Source of the DNA: Actinomycetota bacterium
GTDB lineage: Bacteria > Actinomycetota > Actinomycetes > S36-B12
Reading direction: 5' to 3'
Assembly: GCA_016870515.1 (NCBI GenBank)
Contig: VGBL01000007.1
Span: 1 to 64,000 of the forward strand
Length of the DNA stretch: 64,000 nucleotides
The notes under the pieces: generated by a model
Told to the model about the DNA's origin: nothing
The model's database searches: none
Seen by the model: the letters and a program-made list of their open reading frames with translations, nothing else
Program-made: the position numbers and the translations under genes
Shown: piece after piece, positions 18,271 through 26,792 of the stretch
How the letters are laid out: every line of letters starts with the position of its first letter
Numbering within the stretch: position 1 is the first letter of the stretch

Positions 18271-19448
18271 CCCGTCGGCTCGTCGTCGAGGCCGATGGCG
18301 GCTCGCGCGGCAACCCGGGGCCGGCGGCCTACGGAGCGGTCGTCCGCGATGGTGAGACCGATCGCGTCCTTGCCGAGGTTGCCGACGCTATCGGCGAGAC
18401 CACCAACAACGTCGCCGAATACCGGGGACTCCTGGCCGGCTTGGAGCGCGCGCTGGAGATCGACCCGGCCGCCGCTATCGAGGCCCGCCTGGATTCCAAG
18501 CTCATCGTCGAGCAGATGTCCGGCCGTTGGGCGATACGCAACGCCGCCCTGCGCGAACTCGCCCTCTCCGCTCGCCGTCTAGCGCCCGACGTGACCTACA
18601 CGTGGGTGCCCCGCGATCGCAACCGCGCTGCCGATCGACTGGTCAATGAGGCGCTCGATGCGCAGGTGCGCGGCGAGCCGTCTCGGATCGACCGGGCGGT
18701 CGATCCCGGTGCCCCGCAGGCCGAGGACGTCGTCGGCGACGTGCTGGAGGATCGCGCCAAGGCGGAGCGGCCGCGGGCGCTGGTGGGCTGGGCGACCGAC
18801 CTCGGCACGCCGACGATCACGCTGCTCGGACGCCACGGCGCCACGGCGATGAGCCTAGAGAAGAAGTTCAGCGGCGCCGGGGGCTTCGATGCCCCGCTCA
18901 TCGGCCTCGGGGAGGCGCAGGCCCACGCGCTCGCCCGCGAGATCGTCGCGCGCGGAGGCATCGACGGCATCGTCGCCTCGCCACGGCTGCGCACGCGCCA
19001 GACGGCCGCAATCGTCGCCGAGCACGCTGGCGCGTCGATCGATATCGAAGACGGCCTCATCGAGTGCGACTTCGGCGAATGGGACGGTCACACTTTCGCA
19101 GAGGTGCAGGAGCGCTGGCCTGACGAGTTCAACGCCTGGATCGCCTCGACCGACGTCGCCCCGCCGGGAGGGGAATCGTTTGCGGAGTGCCGGGCCCGGG
19201 TCGACGGCGCTCGGTGCGCCGTACTGAAGCGGCACGCCGGCCAGCGCATCGCGGTGATCTCGCACGTCACGCCGATCAAGCTCATCACCGGCATGTGCGT
19301 CGATGCACCGCTGTCGAGCCTGTATCGCATGGAGCTCGCGCCCTGCTCGCTGACGACTATCGCGTGGTTCGCCGACGGTAATTCCTCGCTCTTCGGCTTC
19401 GCCGAGTCGGCACACCTGCGCGAGGTCGACACCGGCCCCGGCGTCTAG
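18267..19448 (+). CDS. Bifunctional RNase HI / CobC-type histidine phosphatase
   Basis: From GTG 18267 (GTGA overlap with the previous stop) the 393-residue protein has two domains. Residues 1 to about 135 are RNase HI, which cleaves RNA in RNA:DNA hybrids: VEADGGSRGNPG (Asp10), NNVAEYRGLLAGLE, RLDSKLIVEQM, RDRNRAADRLVNEALD supply the acidic residues. Residues about 185-393 are a phosphoglycerate-mutase-like phosphatase with LLGRHGATAM (catalytic His in RHG), SPRLRTRQTA, ECDFGEWDG and VISHVTPIK. The same fusion occurs in M. tuberculosis (Rv2228c), where the second half has alpha-ribazole phosphatase (CobC) activity. This would complete the late cobalamin pathway otherwise encoded at 58-64 kb. 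A roughly 50-residue linker lies between the domains. Confidence 0.93.
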   Translation: MTRRLVVEADGGSRGNPGPAAYGAVVRDGETDRVLAEVADAIGETTNNVAEYRGLLAGLERALEIDPAAAIEARLDSKLIVEQMSGRWAIRNAALRELALSARRLAPDVTYTWVPRDRNRAADRLVNEALDAQVRGEPSRIDRAVDPGAPQAEDVVGDVLEDRAKAERPRALVGWATDLGTPTITLLGRHGATAMSLEKKFSGAGGFDAPLIGLGEAQAHALAREIVARGGIDGIVASPRLRTRQTAAIVAEHAGASIDIEDGLIECDFGEWDGHTFAEVQERWPDEFNAWIASTDVAPPGGESFAECRARVDGARCAVLKRHAGQRIAVISHVTPIKLITGMCVDAPLSSLYRMELAPCSLTTIAWFADGNSSLFGFAESAHLREVDTGPGV

Positions 19449-19471
19449 CGGCCCCTCTCCTGCGCGCCGAG

Positions 19472-19521
19472 TGTGCACGTGTGCCCAGCGCTCCCCCATG
19501 GGTTGACGGCACAGGTGCACA
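19472..19521. terminator. Bidirectional terminator between rnhA/cobC and yaaA
   Basis: TGTGCACGTGTGCC (19472-19485) and GGCACAGGTGCACA (19508-19521) form a 14-bp stem with one mismatch and a 22-base loop between two convergent genes. The position suits termination from both sides. The long loop and lack of a T-tract make the call moderate. Confidence 0.5.
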
Positions 19522-19538
19522 GTCGCGGGAGACGTCGG

Positions 19539-20318
19539 CTACAGGTCCTGGACGACGACGTCGAGGGTCCAGGGGCGGGCCTTCTTCGGTGCGGCGAGGT
19601 CGACTCGATAGCCGGTGTCGCCCAGCGCACCGGCAACATCGTCGATGGTGCGTGCCCGCGGCTGTGCCAGGAGCGCGCGCACGATGCGGCCCTTGGTCGC
19701 CTTGTTGTGGTGGCTGACCACGCTGCGCTTGCCGGCCTTCTCTTGCAGCACCCGCGTCACCACCGTCTGCTCGGCGAGTTCGGGCGGCACGGGGCCCAGG
19801 GCGACGTACGCCGATGATCGAAGGTCGAGGATGACGCCACGGCCGGCTGCGTCGGCTATCGCGACGGGGACGACCTCGCGCCAGGCCGTCGCCAGCTTGC
19901 CGATGCCCGGGAGCGAGCCGTCGCCCGATAGTCGATAGGCGGGGATGGGGTCGTCGACCCGGACGAGCCCGAAGAGCGCGGAGGCGATGGCGATGTCGGA
20001 GGATGCCCGGACGCGCGATCGCTTGGGGAGAGTGGCGATGTCGAGGGCGTCGTAGAGCACGCCTGTGTAGATCTCGGCCGCCGGTGCGGTGGGCGATGTC
20101 GCCAGCATTCGATTGCGCTGAAGTTCGTCGTCCTGACGTGCCGAGATGCCGAGCACCGTGCGCGCCTTTGCCGCGGGCCCGCCGCAAAGCCGCGTGAGGG
20201 CCGCCTGCACCGTCGATCGGGTGGGGTTGAGGGAGGGGAACGACAGCTTCGCCAGCTTCAGGGGCGCGCCTCGGCTCGGCGTCGCCTTGCCCTCACTGGG
20301 CGGCAGCAGGATCAGCAT
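19539..20318 (-). CDS. yaaA: YaaA-family peroxide stress protein
   Basis: The protein begins MLILLPPSEGKATP at ATG 20318 (259 residues), the fixed N-terminal signature of YaaA/DUF328. Other family features are YTGVLYDALD (about residue 84), ASALFGLVRVDDPIPAYRL, DLRSSAYVAL and the C-terminal SHHNKATKGRIVRAL. E. coli YaaA lowers free iron and protects DNA during peroxide stress; a nucleic-acid binding fold has been shown. The frame stays open for 67 codons upstream of ATG 20318, but that part is compositionally poor and not part of the family, so the shorter start is chosen. It is convergent with rnhA/cobC. Confidence 0.88.
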   Translation of the reverse strand: MLILLPPSEGKATPSRGAPLKLAKLSFPSLNPTRSTVQAALTRLCGGPAAKARTVLGISARQDDELQRNRMLATSPTAPAAEIYTGVLYDALDIATLPKRSRVRASSDIAIASALFGLVRVDDPIPAYRLSGDGSLPGIGKLATAWREVVPVAIADAAGRGVILDLRSSAYVALGPVPPELAEQTVVTRVLQEKAGKRSVVSHHNKATKGRIVRALLAQPRARTIDDVAGALGDTGYRVDLAAPKKARPWTLDVVVQDL

Positions 20319-20593
20319 CGGGCCGCGTCTAGGCTTCGGTCTTGGGCGCGGTTGCGAGCGCGACGAATTGAGATCGGTCGTGACGTCGGAGGCCAGCTTT
20401 GGTGGCACGCACACGATGAAGCCGACGGTGATGGGCACCATCACCAGGATCTTGTTGGCGCTGGATCGGCAACTGAACCCGAAGGCGAGGCCGGCCACCA
20501 ACCGCATGCGCATACTCATGCCCGCTCAGGCCCTGCGTCACGAGCGCACCCTAGCGGGATGGGGCCACGCCAGAGCGCTTGTACGCTAGGAGG
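20319..20593. other. Intergenic region between yaaA and rnpB
   Basis: These 275 bases separate two divergent transcripts and should hold the yaaA and rnpB promoters. A possible extended -10 (tacgct, about 20582-20587) lies 7 bases before rnpB; I found no good -35. An open minus-strand frame with a hydrophobic run (ILVMVPITVGFIVCV) is continuous with yaaA but has no good start or homology that I recognise, so I do not call a gene. Confidence 0.4.
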
Positions 20594-21003
20594 GCGGCGG
20601 ACGAGCCGACCGGGCGATCGCGGCGCGCAGGCGTCGAGGAAAGTCCGGGCTCCACAGGGCAGGGTGGTGGGTAACACCCACCCGGGGTGACCCGCGGGAC
20701 AGTGCCACAGAAAGCAGACCGCCGGCCGGGACTACGTGCCGACCGGTAAGGGTGAAACGGCGGTGTAAGAGACCACCAGCGTCGCAGGCGACTGCGGCGG
20801 CTCGGCAAACCCCACCCGGAGCAAGACCAAGCGGGCCCGCAAGGGCCTAGGCAGGAGAGCGGCCCGCTCGGCCTCGGGGAGACCCGGGGCCCATCCTGCT
20901 GGTAGGTCGCAGGAGGTCGTCGGCAACGGCGATCCCAGAGGGATGATCGCCCCTCGCGCGAGCGAGGACAGAACCCGGCTTATAGGTCGACTCGTCCGCC
21001 GCC
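20594..21003 (+). ncRNA. rnpB: RNase P RNA (type A)
   Basis: The RNA subunit of RNase P, which matures tRNA 5' ends. The conserved core is plain: near the 5' end GAGGAAAGTCCGGGCTCC (P3/P4 region), CACAGAAAGCAGACCGCC, GGTAAGGGTGAAACGG, and near the 3' end GAGGACAGAACCCGGCTTAT, the universal 3' P4 strand. The terminal helix P1 is formed by GGCGGACGAG (20596-20605) and CTCGTCCGCC (20991-21000). The length of about 405-410 nt is usual for high-GC Gram positives. Exact ends are estimated from P1. Confidence 0.96.
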
Positions 21004-21088
21004 CTCGTCGGCAGCACGGCTCAACACGGGCTGCGCGGGCAGCGCTGAAGTCGTTACAGATCGTGACTCCGAAGCGGGCCTGCCGCGA

Positions 21089-21883
21089 CTACTGGGACTG
21101 CGCGGTTTCGCGGTCCTTGCCGAACTTGATCAGGCGCCCGAGCATCTTGTCGAACGCCTTGGACACCTCGCGGGCACCCTGGGACTTCACCGCTTGCAGT
21201 GGCTGGCCCGCGCTCTCGGCCTGCTGTACGGCGACACGCTCGGGGATATAGGGCTTCAGCACTGCCTGGGCCCCGTGGATCTGGATGAGCTCGCGCTTGC
21301 GGTAGCGGTGCTCCTCGGTCTTCTCGCGAAGTCTGTTGACCACGATGCCCGCGAACTCCAGGCGCGGGTTGACGGAGTCGCGAATCACGCGGATCTCCGC
21401 GATCGCCCGCTCGGCACCCTGGGCGCCGAAATAGGAGGGGGTAGTCACGACGACGGCCAGATCCGCGGCCGCCAGGGCCTCGCGCGTCAGCGCTCCGAGG
21501 GAGGGCGGGCAGTCGATGAGCACGAGGTCGACGTCGAGGTGCTTGACGGCCCGAGCCAACTTCGGGCGGAAGGCATGGGTGCCCGACCAGGCGTCGAATC
21601 GCACGAGGTTGGGATCGCTGGCGATGAGCCGAATATCGCCGCCGCCCTTCCAGTCCGAACGCGTGAGGGCTTCCCTGATCGACTCCCCGGTCGGATGGGC
21701 CAGGACCGTCGTCGCCGTGCCCCGAATTCGGCGGGAGCGCAGCACCGACGTGGCATTGCCCTGGGGATCGAGGTCGATGACGACCGTCGACAGGCACTTC
21801 TTCAGGGCGGCACCGGCAAGACCCAGGACGACGGACGTTTTGCCGACGCCGCCCTTGAGGCTGAGCACGCTTACGACTAGCAC
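21089..21883 (-). CDS. ParA/MinD-family ATPase (orphan)
   Basis: The 264-residue P-loop ATPase has the deviant Walker A LKGGVGKTSVVLGLAGA (about 9-25), switch I in DLDPQGNATSVL, Walker B VDLVLIDCPPSLG and the family run AADLAVVVTTPSYFGAQGA. It should dimerise on ATP and bind DNA or a membrane partner. No parB or parS site is nearby and replication-origin genes are absent, so it is an orphan ParA and not the main chromosome-partition protein. The Lys/Arg-rich C-terminus may bind nucleoid. It is last in a probable map-ppgK-marR-parA transcription unit. Confidence 0.85.
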   Translation of the reverse strand: MLVVSVLSLKGGVGKTSVVLGLAGAALKKCLSTVVIDLDPQGNATSVLRSRRIRGTATTVLAHPTGESIREALTRSDWKGGGDIRLIASDPNLVRFDAWSGTHAFRPKLARAVKHLDVDLVLIDCPPSLGALTREALAAADLAVVVTTPSYFGAQGAERAIAEIRVIRDSVNPRLEFAGIVVNRLREKTEEHRYRKRELIQIHGAQAVLKPYIPERVAVQQAESAGQPLQAVKSQGAREVSKAFDKMLGRLIKFGKDRETAQSQ

Positions 21884-21940
21884 GGGTCAGAAGTCTGTCG
21901 TGTCCAGTTTGTGGCCCGATCCCCGGGGTGGGAATAGCGG

Positions 21941-22408
21941 TCAGCCGTCGCCGGGCTCGCTGACGCAGGCGCGGTCGGCGATGGCTCGGCAGAGGCGGCC
22001 GAGTTCGGCGAACTCCTCGGGGCGCAGCACGTCGACGAGGTGCTCCCGCACGCTCTCGACGTGGGTGGGGGCAGTGGCGATCAGGGTCCTCCACCCCCGG
22101 GTAGTCAGCACCGCGAAGGCTCCGCGTCGGTCGTCGAGGCAGCGTTCGCGCTCCACCAGGCCCTCAGCCACTAGGCGATCGATCTGGTGAGAGAGCCGGC
22201 TGCGCGACGACATCGTGGCCGCCGCGAGCTCGCTCATGCGCAGGCGCCGATCCGGCGCCTCGGAGAGGTGCACGAGGATCTCGTAGTCGGGAAGGCTCAG
22301 GCCAGCCCGCTCTTGAAGGTCGCGATTCAGGCGTTCGGGCAGCAAGAGCGAGGCGGCAATCCAGGCCCGCCACGAAGCCTGCTGATCGTCACTGAGCCAC
22401 CGGGTCAC
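21941..22408 (-). CDS. MarR-family transcriptional regulator
   Basis: The 155-residue protein has the MarR winged-helix: LSLPDYEILVHLSEAP, helix-turn-helix RMSELAAATMSSRSRLSHQI, and the wing DRLVAEGLVERERCLDDRRG with the conserved DxRG. It would be a dimeric repressor or activator of a small-molecule response. GTG 22408 overlaps the ppgK stop as GTGA, so it is made together with polyphosphate glucokinase; no divergent target gene is seen, so its regulon is unclear. Confidence 0.9.
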   Translation of the reverse strand: MTRWLSDDQQASWRAWIAASLLLPERLNRDLQERAGLSLPDYEILVHLSEAPDRRLRMSELAAATMSSRSRLSHQIDRLVAEGLVERERCLDDRRGAFAVLTTRGWRTLIATAPTHVESVREHLVDVLRPEEFAELGRLCRAIADRACVSEPGDG

Positions 22409-23181
22409 AGGCTGCTAGCTATCTGCCAGATGCGCACGCCCCCCAGGATGCCTGCCGTGTTGGGGACGATGACCCCTTTGGGGCCTACATCGCCGACGTC
22501 GAGTCTCTTGGCGTTGCCGCCACCCACGTAGATGCGGTCGAAGCAGATCATGTCGTCGAAGTTCTCGATGGCCTGGCGTACGTCGGGAAGCCAATGCTTG
22601 GTGCCGATCTCCTGGCGGCGTGCCTCGCCCAGCGCGATATCGGTGGTCATGCCCTTGCGGAAGGGCCCGTGGGAGAGCTCGAAGTGGGGGAGCAGTTGGC
22701 CATCGGAGAACAGCGCCGTGCCAACCCCCGTGCCCAGGGTCATCACGAATTCGACGCCGTCGCCCTGGACCACTGCCGCCCCTTGCATGTCGGCGTCGTT
22801 GACCACGAGGACCGGGAGGTTGAAGGCATGGGCGAAGGCATCGGCGAGGTGGAAACCGGCCCAAAGGGCAGCGAGGTCGGGGTCAGGCTTGCCGCCGTAT
22901 TCGCGACGGGAGAACGCCTGCACCTTGAGGACGACACCGCGGCGCACCAGCCCCGGAAACCCGATCGACACGCGATGGTGGCCGTGCAGTGGAGCGGTGA
23001 GCGCGACGATCTCGGAGACAATGCGCTCAGGCGGGCACGGATAGGGGGTGGCGACCTTCAACCTGTCGGAGACCATGACTCCGGCGAAGTCCACCTGAGC
23101 GGCCTTCAGGCCGGTGCCCCCGATGTCGACGGCCAGGGTCAGCACGTCGTGGGGCCACACGGACGGCGCAGCGTTCGTCAT
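22405..23181 (-). CDS. ppgK: Polyphosphate glucokinase
   Basis: PpgK phosphorylates glucose with inorganic polyphosphate (and often ATP), a hallmark of actinobacteria. The 258-residue ROK protein has LAVDIGGTGLKAAQVD (phosphate-1 site), VSIGFPGLVRRGVV, VNDADMQGAA with the catalytic Asp, TLGTGVGTALFSDGQLLPHF, ELSHGPFRKG and the C-terminal YVGGGNAKRL. The last three are PpgK-specific compared with ATP-only ROK kinases. It starts 20 bases after map and overlaps marR. Confidence 0.92.
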   Translation of the reverse strand: MTNAAPSVWPHDVLTLAVDIGGTGLKAAQVDFAGVMVSDRLKVATPYPCPPERIVSEIVALTAPLHGHHRVSIGFPGLVRRGVVLKVQAFSRREYGGKPDPDLAALWAGFHLADAFAHAFNLPVLVVNDADMQGAAVVQGDGVEFVMTLGTGVGTALFSDGQLLPHFELSHGPFRKGMTTDIALGEARRQEIGTKHWLPDVRQAIENFDDMICFDRIYVGGGNAKRLDVGDVGPKGVIVPNTAGILGGVRIWQIASSL

Positions 23182-23201
23182 GCGGGCAGCCTTTCACAAG
23201 G

Positions 23202-24062
23202 TCAAGGCAGCGTGAGGATCTCGCTGCCGGTGTCAGTGACGAGAATGGTGTGCTCGAATTGCGCGGACAGCCGGCGGTCCTTGGTGACGACTGTCCACCC
23301 GTCGGACCACATGTCGTAGTCGTAGGTGCCGAGGGTGAGCATCGGCTCGATCGTGAATGTCATTCCCGGCTCGAGGATCGTGTTGAACCGGTCGTCGTCG
23401 TAGTGTGGCACCACCAGGCCGCTGTGGAAGTGGGTGCCGATGCCGTGGCCGGTGAAGTCGCGCACCACCCCGTAGTCGTACCTGCGGGCGTAGCTCTCGA
23501 TGACTCGGCCGATGACGTTGAGGGGCCGACCCGGGGCCACGGCCGCGATCCCACGCTGGGTAGCCTCGTGGGTGCGCTCGACCAGCAGTCGCGCCTCCTC
23601 GGACACCTCGCCGACCAGGAAGGTGGCGTTGGTGTCGCCATGGACCCCGCCAATGTAGGCAGTGATGTCGATATTGCAGATATCGCCCTCGAGCAGCACG
23701 GTCGAGTCGGGGATTCCGTGGCAGATGACCTCGTTGAGCGAGGTGCACAGCGACTTGGGGTAGCCGCGGTATCCCAGGGTCGACGGGTAGGCACCGTGGT
23801 CGAGGAGGAATTCGTGACCGATGCGATCGAGATCGTCGGTCGTGACGCCGGGCTCGATGGCAGATCCCACCTCGACGAGGGCCTGCGCGGCCAGGCGTCC
23901 GGCGATGCGCATCGCTTCGATGGTGGCTGGGTCCTTGACCTCCGAGCCGGTGAAGCGGGTAGGGGCGGACCTGCCGACGTATTCGGGTCGCTCGATGTGA
24001 CCTGGTACGTCGCGCGTGGGCGAGACGTCGCCGGGTGACAGGGGTTTGCGGACGCGCGTCAT
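23202..24062 (-). CDS. map: Methionine aminopeptidase, type I
   Basis: Map removes the initiator methionine from new proteins. The 286-residue protein contains all five metal ligands in their motifs: NIDITAYI (Asp), [10 protein letters not shown] (Asp), [10 protein letters not shown] (His), [10 protein letters not shown] (Glu) and FEHTILVTD (Glu), plus the substrate His in VICHGIPD. An N-terminal extension of about 40 residues ([17 protein letters not shown]) is typical of the actinobacterial MapB form. ATG 24062 is chosen because upstream in-frame codons belong to a terminator and the neighbouring basic gene. Confidence 0.94.
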   Translation of the reverse strand: MTRVRKPLSPGDVSPTRDVPGHIERPEYVGRSAPTRFTGSEVKDPATIEAMRIAGRLAAQALVEVGSAIEPGVTTDDLDRIGHEFLLDHGAYPSTLGYRGYPKSLCTSLNEVICHGIPDSTVLLEGDICNIDITAYIGGVHGDTNATFLVGEVSEEARLLVERTHEATQRGIAAVAPGRPLNVIGRVIESYARRYDYGVVRDFTGHGIGTHFHSGLVVPHYDDDRFNTILEPGMTFTIEPMLTLGTYDYDMWSDGWTVVTKDRRLSAQFEHTILVTDTGSEILTLP

Positions 24063-24118
24063 GGATCGGGAGTCTAGTTGCGCCGGGGGAGGGCCGCCGC
24101 CTCGCCGCTGGACCCAAT

Positions 24119-24154
24119 GCAAAGGGCCCACACCTGACGGTGCGGGCCCTTTGC
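24119..24154 (-). terminator. Strong hairpin terminator after the histone-tail-like gene
   Basis: GCAAAGGGCCCACAC (24119-24133) pairs with GTGCGGGCCCTTTGC (24140-24154), with 14 of 15 bases matching and a 6-base loop. It starts 9 bases after the stop of the basic gene (minus strand) and precedes map, so it separates the two transcription units. Confidence 0.8.
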
Positions 24155-24162
24155 TTGAAGAA

Positions 24163-24560
24163 CTAGCGCTTGCGAGCGGGTGCCTTGCGGGCGCGCTTGC
24201 GAGCGGGAGCCTTCTTGGCTGCGCGCTTGCGAGCGGGTGCCTTGCGGGCGCGCTTGCGAGCGGGAGCCTTCTTGGCTGCGCGCTTGCGAGCGGGAGCCTT
24301 CTTGGCTGCGCGCTTGCGAGCGGGTGCCTTGCGGGCGCGCTTGCGAGCGGGAGCCTTCTTTGCGGCCTTCTTCGGCGCTGCCTTCTTGGCTGCGCGCTTG
24401 CGAGCGGGAGCCTTCTTTGCGGCCTTCTTCGGCGCTGCCTTCTTGGCTGCGCGCTTGCGGGCCGGTGCCTTCTTAGCTGCTGCCTTCTTCGGCGCTGCCT
24501 TCTTGGCTGCGCGCTTGCGGGCAGGAGCCTTCTTGGCTGCACGCTTCGGCGCGGCCTTCT
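24163..24560 (-). repeat. Tandem ~30-bp coding repeats of the basic protein
   Basis: Near-identical 27- and 30-base units (e.g. gcgcttgcgagcgggagcc on the + strand) recur about a dozen times, encoding [10 protein letters not shown] and ARKAPARKR. The unit is coding and imperfectly tandem, with no spacers, so it is not a CRISPR array. Nucleotide identity between units is higher than needed for the protein, pointing to recent slippage or unequal exchange. Confidence 0.85.
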
Positions 24561-24603
24561 TGGCCGTGCGCTTGCGTGCGGTGGTCTTCTTTGCGACCGC
24601 CAC
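24163..24603 (-). CDS. Histone H1-like Lys/Arg/Ala/Pro-rich nucleoid protein
   Basis: From GTG 24603, with GGAGG (24609-24613) in good position, the 146-residue product is [13 protein letters not shown] followed only by Ala, Lys, Arg and Pro to the end. It is built of decapeptide-like units [20 protein letters not shown] and shorter ARKAPARKR. There is no globular domain, unlike HupB, whose similar KAAKK tail follows an HU fold. Such tails bind and condense DNA or RNA without sequence specificity; the C-terminus of eukaryotic H1 and bacterial H1-like proteins are the nearest parallels. A longer upstream reading was rejected as non-coding. Repeats in the DNA make the gene prone to length change. 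Confidence 0.85.
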   Translation of the reverse strand: MAVAKKTTARKRTAKKAAPKRAAKKAPARKRAAKKAAPKKAAAKKAPARKRAAKKAAPKKAAKKAPARKRAAKKAAPKKAAKKAPARKRARKAPARKRAAKKAPARKRAAKKAPARKRARKAPARKRAAKKAPARKRARKAPARKR

Positions 24604-24772
24604 GGTGCCTCCAGTTGGTCGTTCCCTGCCCTCTGGCAGGGCTGTCAAGTACAACCATGGCAGATCATCCGGTGATTTCGCGGCATCGCCGCATTTTGTC
24701 GCCTCCGTGTGTCGCGTCCCATTTTTCGGCGATTCACGTGCTAGTCCTCCCCGTAAGCGGGGTATGAGGGCG

Positions 24773-26059
24773 TCATTCCGCCCCAATTTCCCCACCTGCA
24801 CCGCCCTGTCGGTTTCTTTCCGTGCGCGCGTCGCGCGTCGCGTCGTACCGCCACATCGCGGGGAACGCGGCGCACGCGAGTATGACGGCCACCACGCAGA
24901 TCACCCCTCCGGAGGCCAGCGACACTCTCAGGGATGTCAGCTGTGCAGCAGACGTACTGCGGATCTGCCCGAGCAGAGGGCCGATCGAGTAGCTGAGCAT
25001 CTCGATCCCGGCCATTCGGCCTCGCATGTCGTCCGGAATCGACTGGTTCCACATCAACTGTCGGAAGTGGCCGCTGAGCATGTCGAAGTAGCCGGCTATG
25101 ACGAGGAAGCCGAGGACCCACCAGATAGTGGGCGCGATTCCCGTCAGGCCAATGGCTGCGCCCCAGGCGACCCCGGCAAAGGCGACGGCCCGGCCGTGGT
25201 GGCGGATCCGCGTGGTCCATCCGCTCGTGATGCCGAAGGCCATTCCGCCGACGAAGCCCGCGGAATACAGCAATCCCAGTGCCCACGGTGCGGCGAAGTC
25301 CTCGGCGATGAAGGGGAAGAGTGCGAAGGGGAAGGCGAATGTCATGGCCGCCAGGTCGACGGCATATGTGCCCACGATGTCCTTGCGGCTCCAGGCGTAT
25401 CTCATGCCCGACACGATGTGACGCAACCCGCGCTGTGCTGCCTCGACAAGCGTGGGGCGCACGGGGGCCAGTCGCCAAAGGATCGCCGCACTGACGACGA
25501 AGCTCAGCGCGTCGAGCGCATAGGCGGCAGCGGGACCAGACCCGGCGAGCACGGCGCCGCTGATCGCCGGTCCAGCGATAGACGACAGGTTCCATCGAAG
25601 GGAGTTCAGTGCTCCGGCTGCCGAGAGGTCCTCGTGGCTGACGACGCGCGGCAGGATGGCATCGAGTGACGGACGCTGCAGTCCGTCGACCGCCGCAAAC
25701 AGCATCGCGACGACGTAGATCACGGCCAGTCGGGGCTCGGGCAGGACGGCATTGATGGCGAGCACCCCCGCCAGGAGGAAGGCGGCCACTTCCCCCGCGA
25801 TCACGACCCGCCGCTTGTCCAGCCGGTCGGCGAGTGATCCTCCGTAGAGGCCGAAGACGACGAGGGGAACGAGCTCGGCCAGCCCGATCAGCCCCACCGC
25901 CACGTAGGACCCCGTGATCTCGGCGACCTGGTAGGGGATAGCAACGTAGGTGATCATCGAACCCATCGAGGTCACCAGGCCGCCCGCGAAGAGCAGGCGG
26001 AACTGCGGGTAGATCCGAAGCGGTGTCAGGTCTACCCGGATACGACGCTTCGCGGGCAT
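24773..26059 (-). CDS. MFS transporter (MFS_3 / enterobactin-exporter-like)
   Basis: The 428-residue membrane protein has twelve predicted helices with MFS loops: FGLYGGSLADRLDKRRVVI between helices 2 and 3 (the GxLaDRxdrR motif), the run RPSLDAILPRVVSHEDLSAA typical of the EntS-like MFS_3 group, and a matching loop in the second half (GWTTRIRHHGRAVAF). It probably exports a small molecule or drug; the substrate is unknown. ATG 26059 (MPAKRRIRVD) is preferred over an upstream reading that crosses the divergent npdG promoter. It shares a 43-base divergent promoter region with npdG. Confidence 0.88.
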   Translation of the reverse strand: MPAKRRIRVDLTPLRIYPQFRLLFAGGLVTSMGSMITYVAIPYQVAEITGSYVAVGLIGLAELVPLVVFGLYGGSLADRLDKRRVVIAGEVAAFLLAGVLAINAVLPEPRLAVIYVVAMLFAAVDGLQRPSLDAILPRVVSHEDLSAAGALNSLRWNLSSIAGPAISGAVLAGSGPAAAYALDALSFVVSAAILWRLAPVRPTLVEAAQRGLRHIVSGMRYAWSRKDIVGTYAVDLAAMTFAFPFALFPFIAEDFAAPWALGLLYSAGFVGGMAFGITSGWTTRIRHHGRAVAFAGVAWGAAIGLTGIAPTIWWVLGFLVIAGYFDMLSGHFRQLMWNQSIPDDMRGRMAGIEMLSYSIGPLLGQIRSTSAAQLTSLRVSLASGGVICVVAVILACAAFPAMWRYDATRDARTERNRQGGAGGEIGAE

Positions 26060-26102
26060 CCGCACAGTGTGCCTGGTGCGGGTGACTGACAGGATGCTGC
26101 CC

Positions 26103-26786
26103 ATGACGACGACCAGCCTCGATCCTCGCGACCTTCCAGACGTTCGGTCGCTGACGGTCGGATTCATCGGCGGCACGGGCGAGCAGGGGCGTGGCCTGGC
26201 GCGCCGCTTCGCGATGGCGGGTGCCAACGTCATCCTCGGCTCGCGCGACGCCGATCGTGCGGCCGCCGCGGCCGCGGAGTTGCCTGGTAGCGCGCGGGGC
26301 ATGTCGAATGCCGACTGCGCACGCCGGTCGGATGTGGTCGTCATCGCCGTCCCCTGGGACGGTCATGCCGAGACGGTCGCTTCGCTGCGCGATGACCTCG
26401 CGGGCAAGATCGTCGTCGACTGCGTTAACCCGCTGGGCTTCGATAAGCAGGGCGCGTTCGGCCTCGTGGTGACCGAAGGGTCAGCCGCCGAGCAGGCGGC
26501 GAGGCTACTCCCGGATTCGCGCGTGGTCGCGGCGTTCCATCACGTGTCGGCCGTGCTGTTGCTCGACGAGGGTGTTGATCGCATCGAGACCGACGTCCTC
26601 GTGCTCGGAGACGACCGGGAGGCCACCGACACGGTGCAGGCCCTGGCCAACACGATCCAAGGAATGCGCGGGATCTACGGCGGGCGCCTGCGCAATGCCG
26701 GCCAGGTCGAGGCCCTCACGGCCAACCTGATCTCCATGAACCGTCGCTACAAGGCGCACGCGGGCGTGCGGATCACCGACGTCTAG
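26103..26786 (+). CDS. npdG: F420-dependent NADP oxidoreductase
   Basis: The enzyme passes hydride between reduced coenzyme F420 and NADP. The 227-residue protein has the Rossmann signature VGFIGGTGEQGRGLARRFA (about 18-36), GSRDADRA for NADP phosphate binding, then DVVVIAVPWDGH and CVNPLGFD, and the C-terminal GQVEALTANLISMNRRYK characteristic of the NPDG group. This implies the organism makes F420, although no cofGH/fbi genes are in the window. It is divergent from an MFS gene and convergent with panB, 6 bases apart. Confidence 0.9.
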   Translation: MTTTSLDPRDLPDVRSLTVGFIGGTGEQGRGLARRFAMAGANVILGSRDADRAAAAAAELPGSARGMSNADCARRSDVVVIAVPWDGHAETVASLRDDLAGKIVVDCVNPLGFDKQGAFGLVVTEGSAAEQAARLLPDSRVVAAFHHVSAVLLLDEGVDRIETDVLVLGDDREATDTVQALANTIQGMRGIYGGRLRNAGQVEALTANLISMNRRYKAHAGVRITDV

Positions 26787-26792
26787 GGCCGA

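Noticed and set aside
20319..20519. N-terminal extension of yaaA with a hydrophobic run
   Set aside because: YaaA always begins at MLILLPPSEG; the extension has no family match and crosses the promoter region.
24163..24560. Repeats resembling a CRISPR array
   Set aside because: Units are tandem without spacers and code for a periodic basic protein.
24170..25669. A 499-codon plus-strand frame opposite the histone-tail and MFS genes
   Set aside because: It mirrors the KKAPARKR repeats and the MFS gene; the minus-strand readings have starts, ribosome sites and known families.
26060..26344. 95-codon extension of the MFS gene
   Set aside because: It would run through the start of npdG on the other strand; MPAKRRIRVD at 26059 starts the transporter properly.
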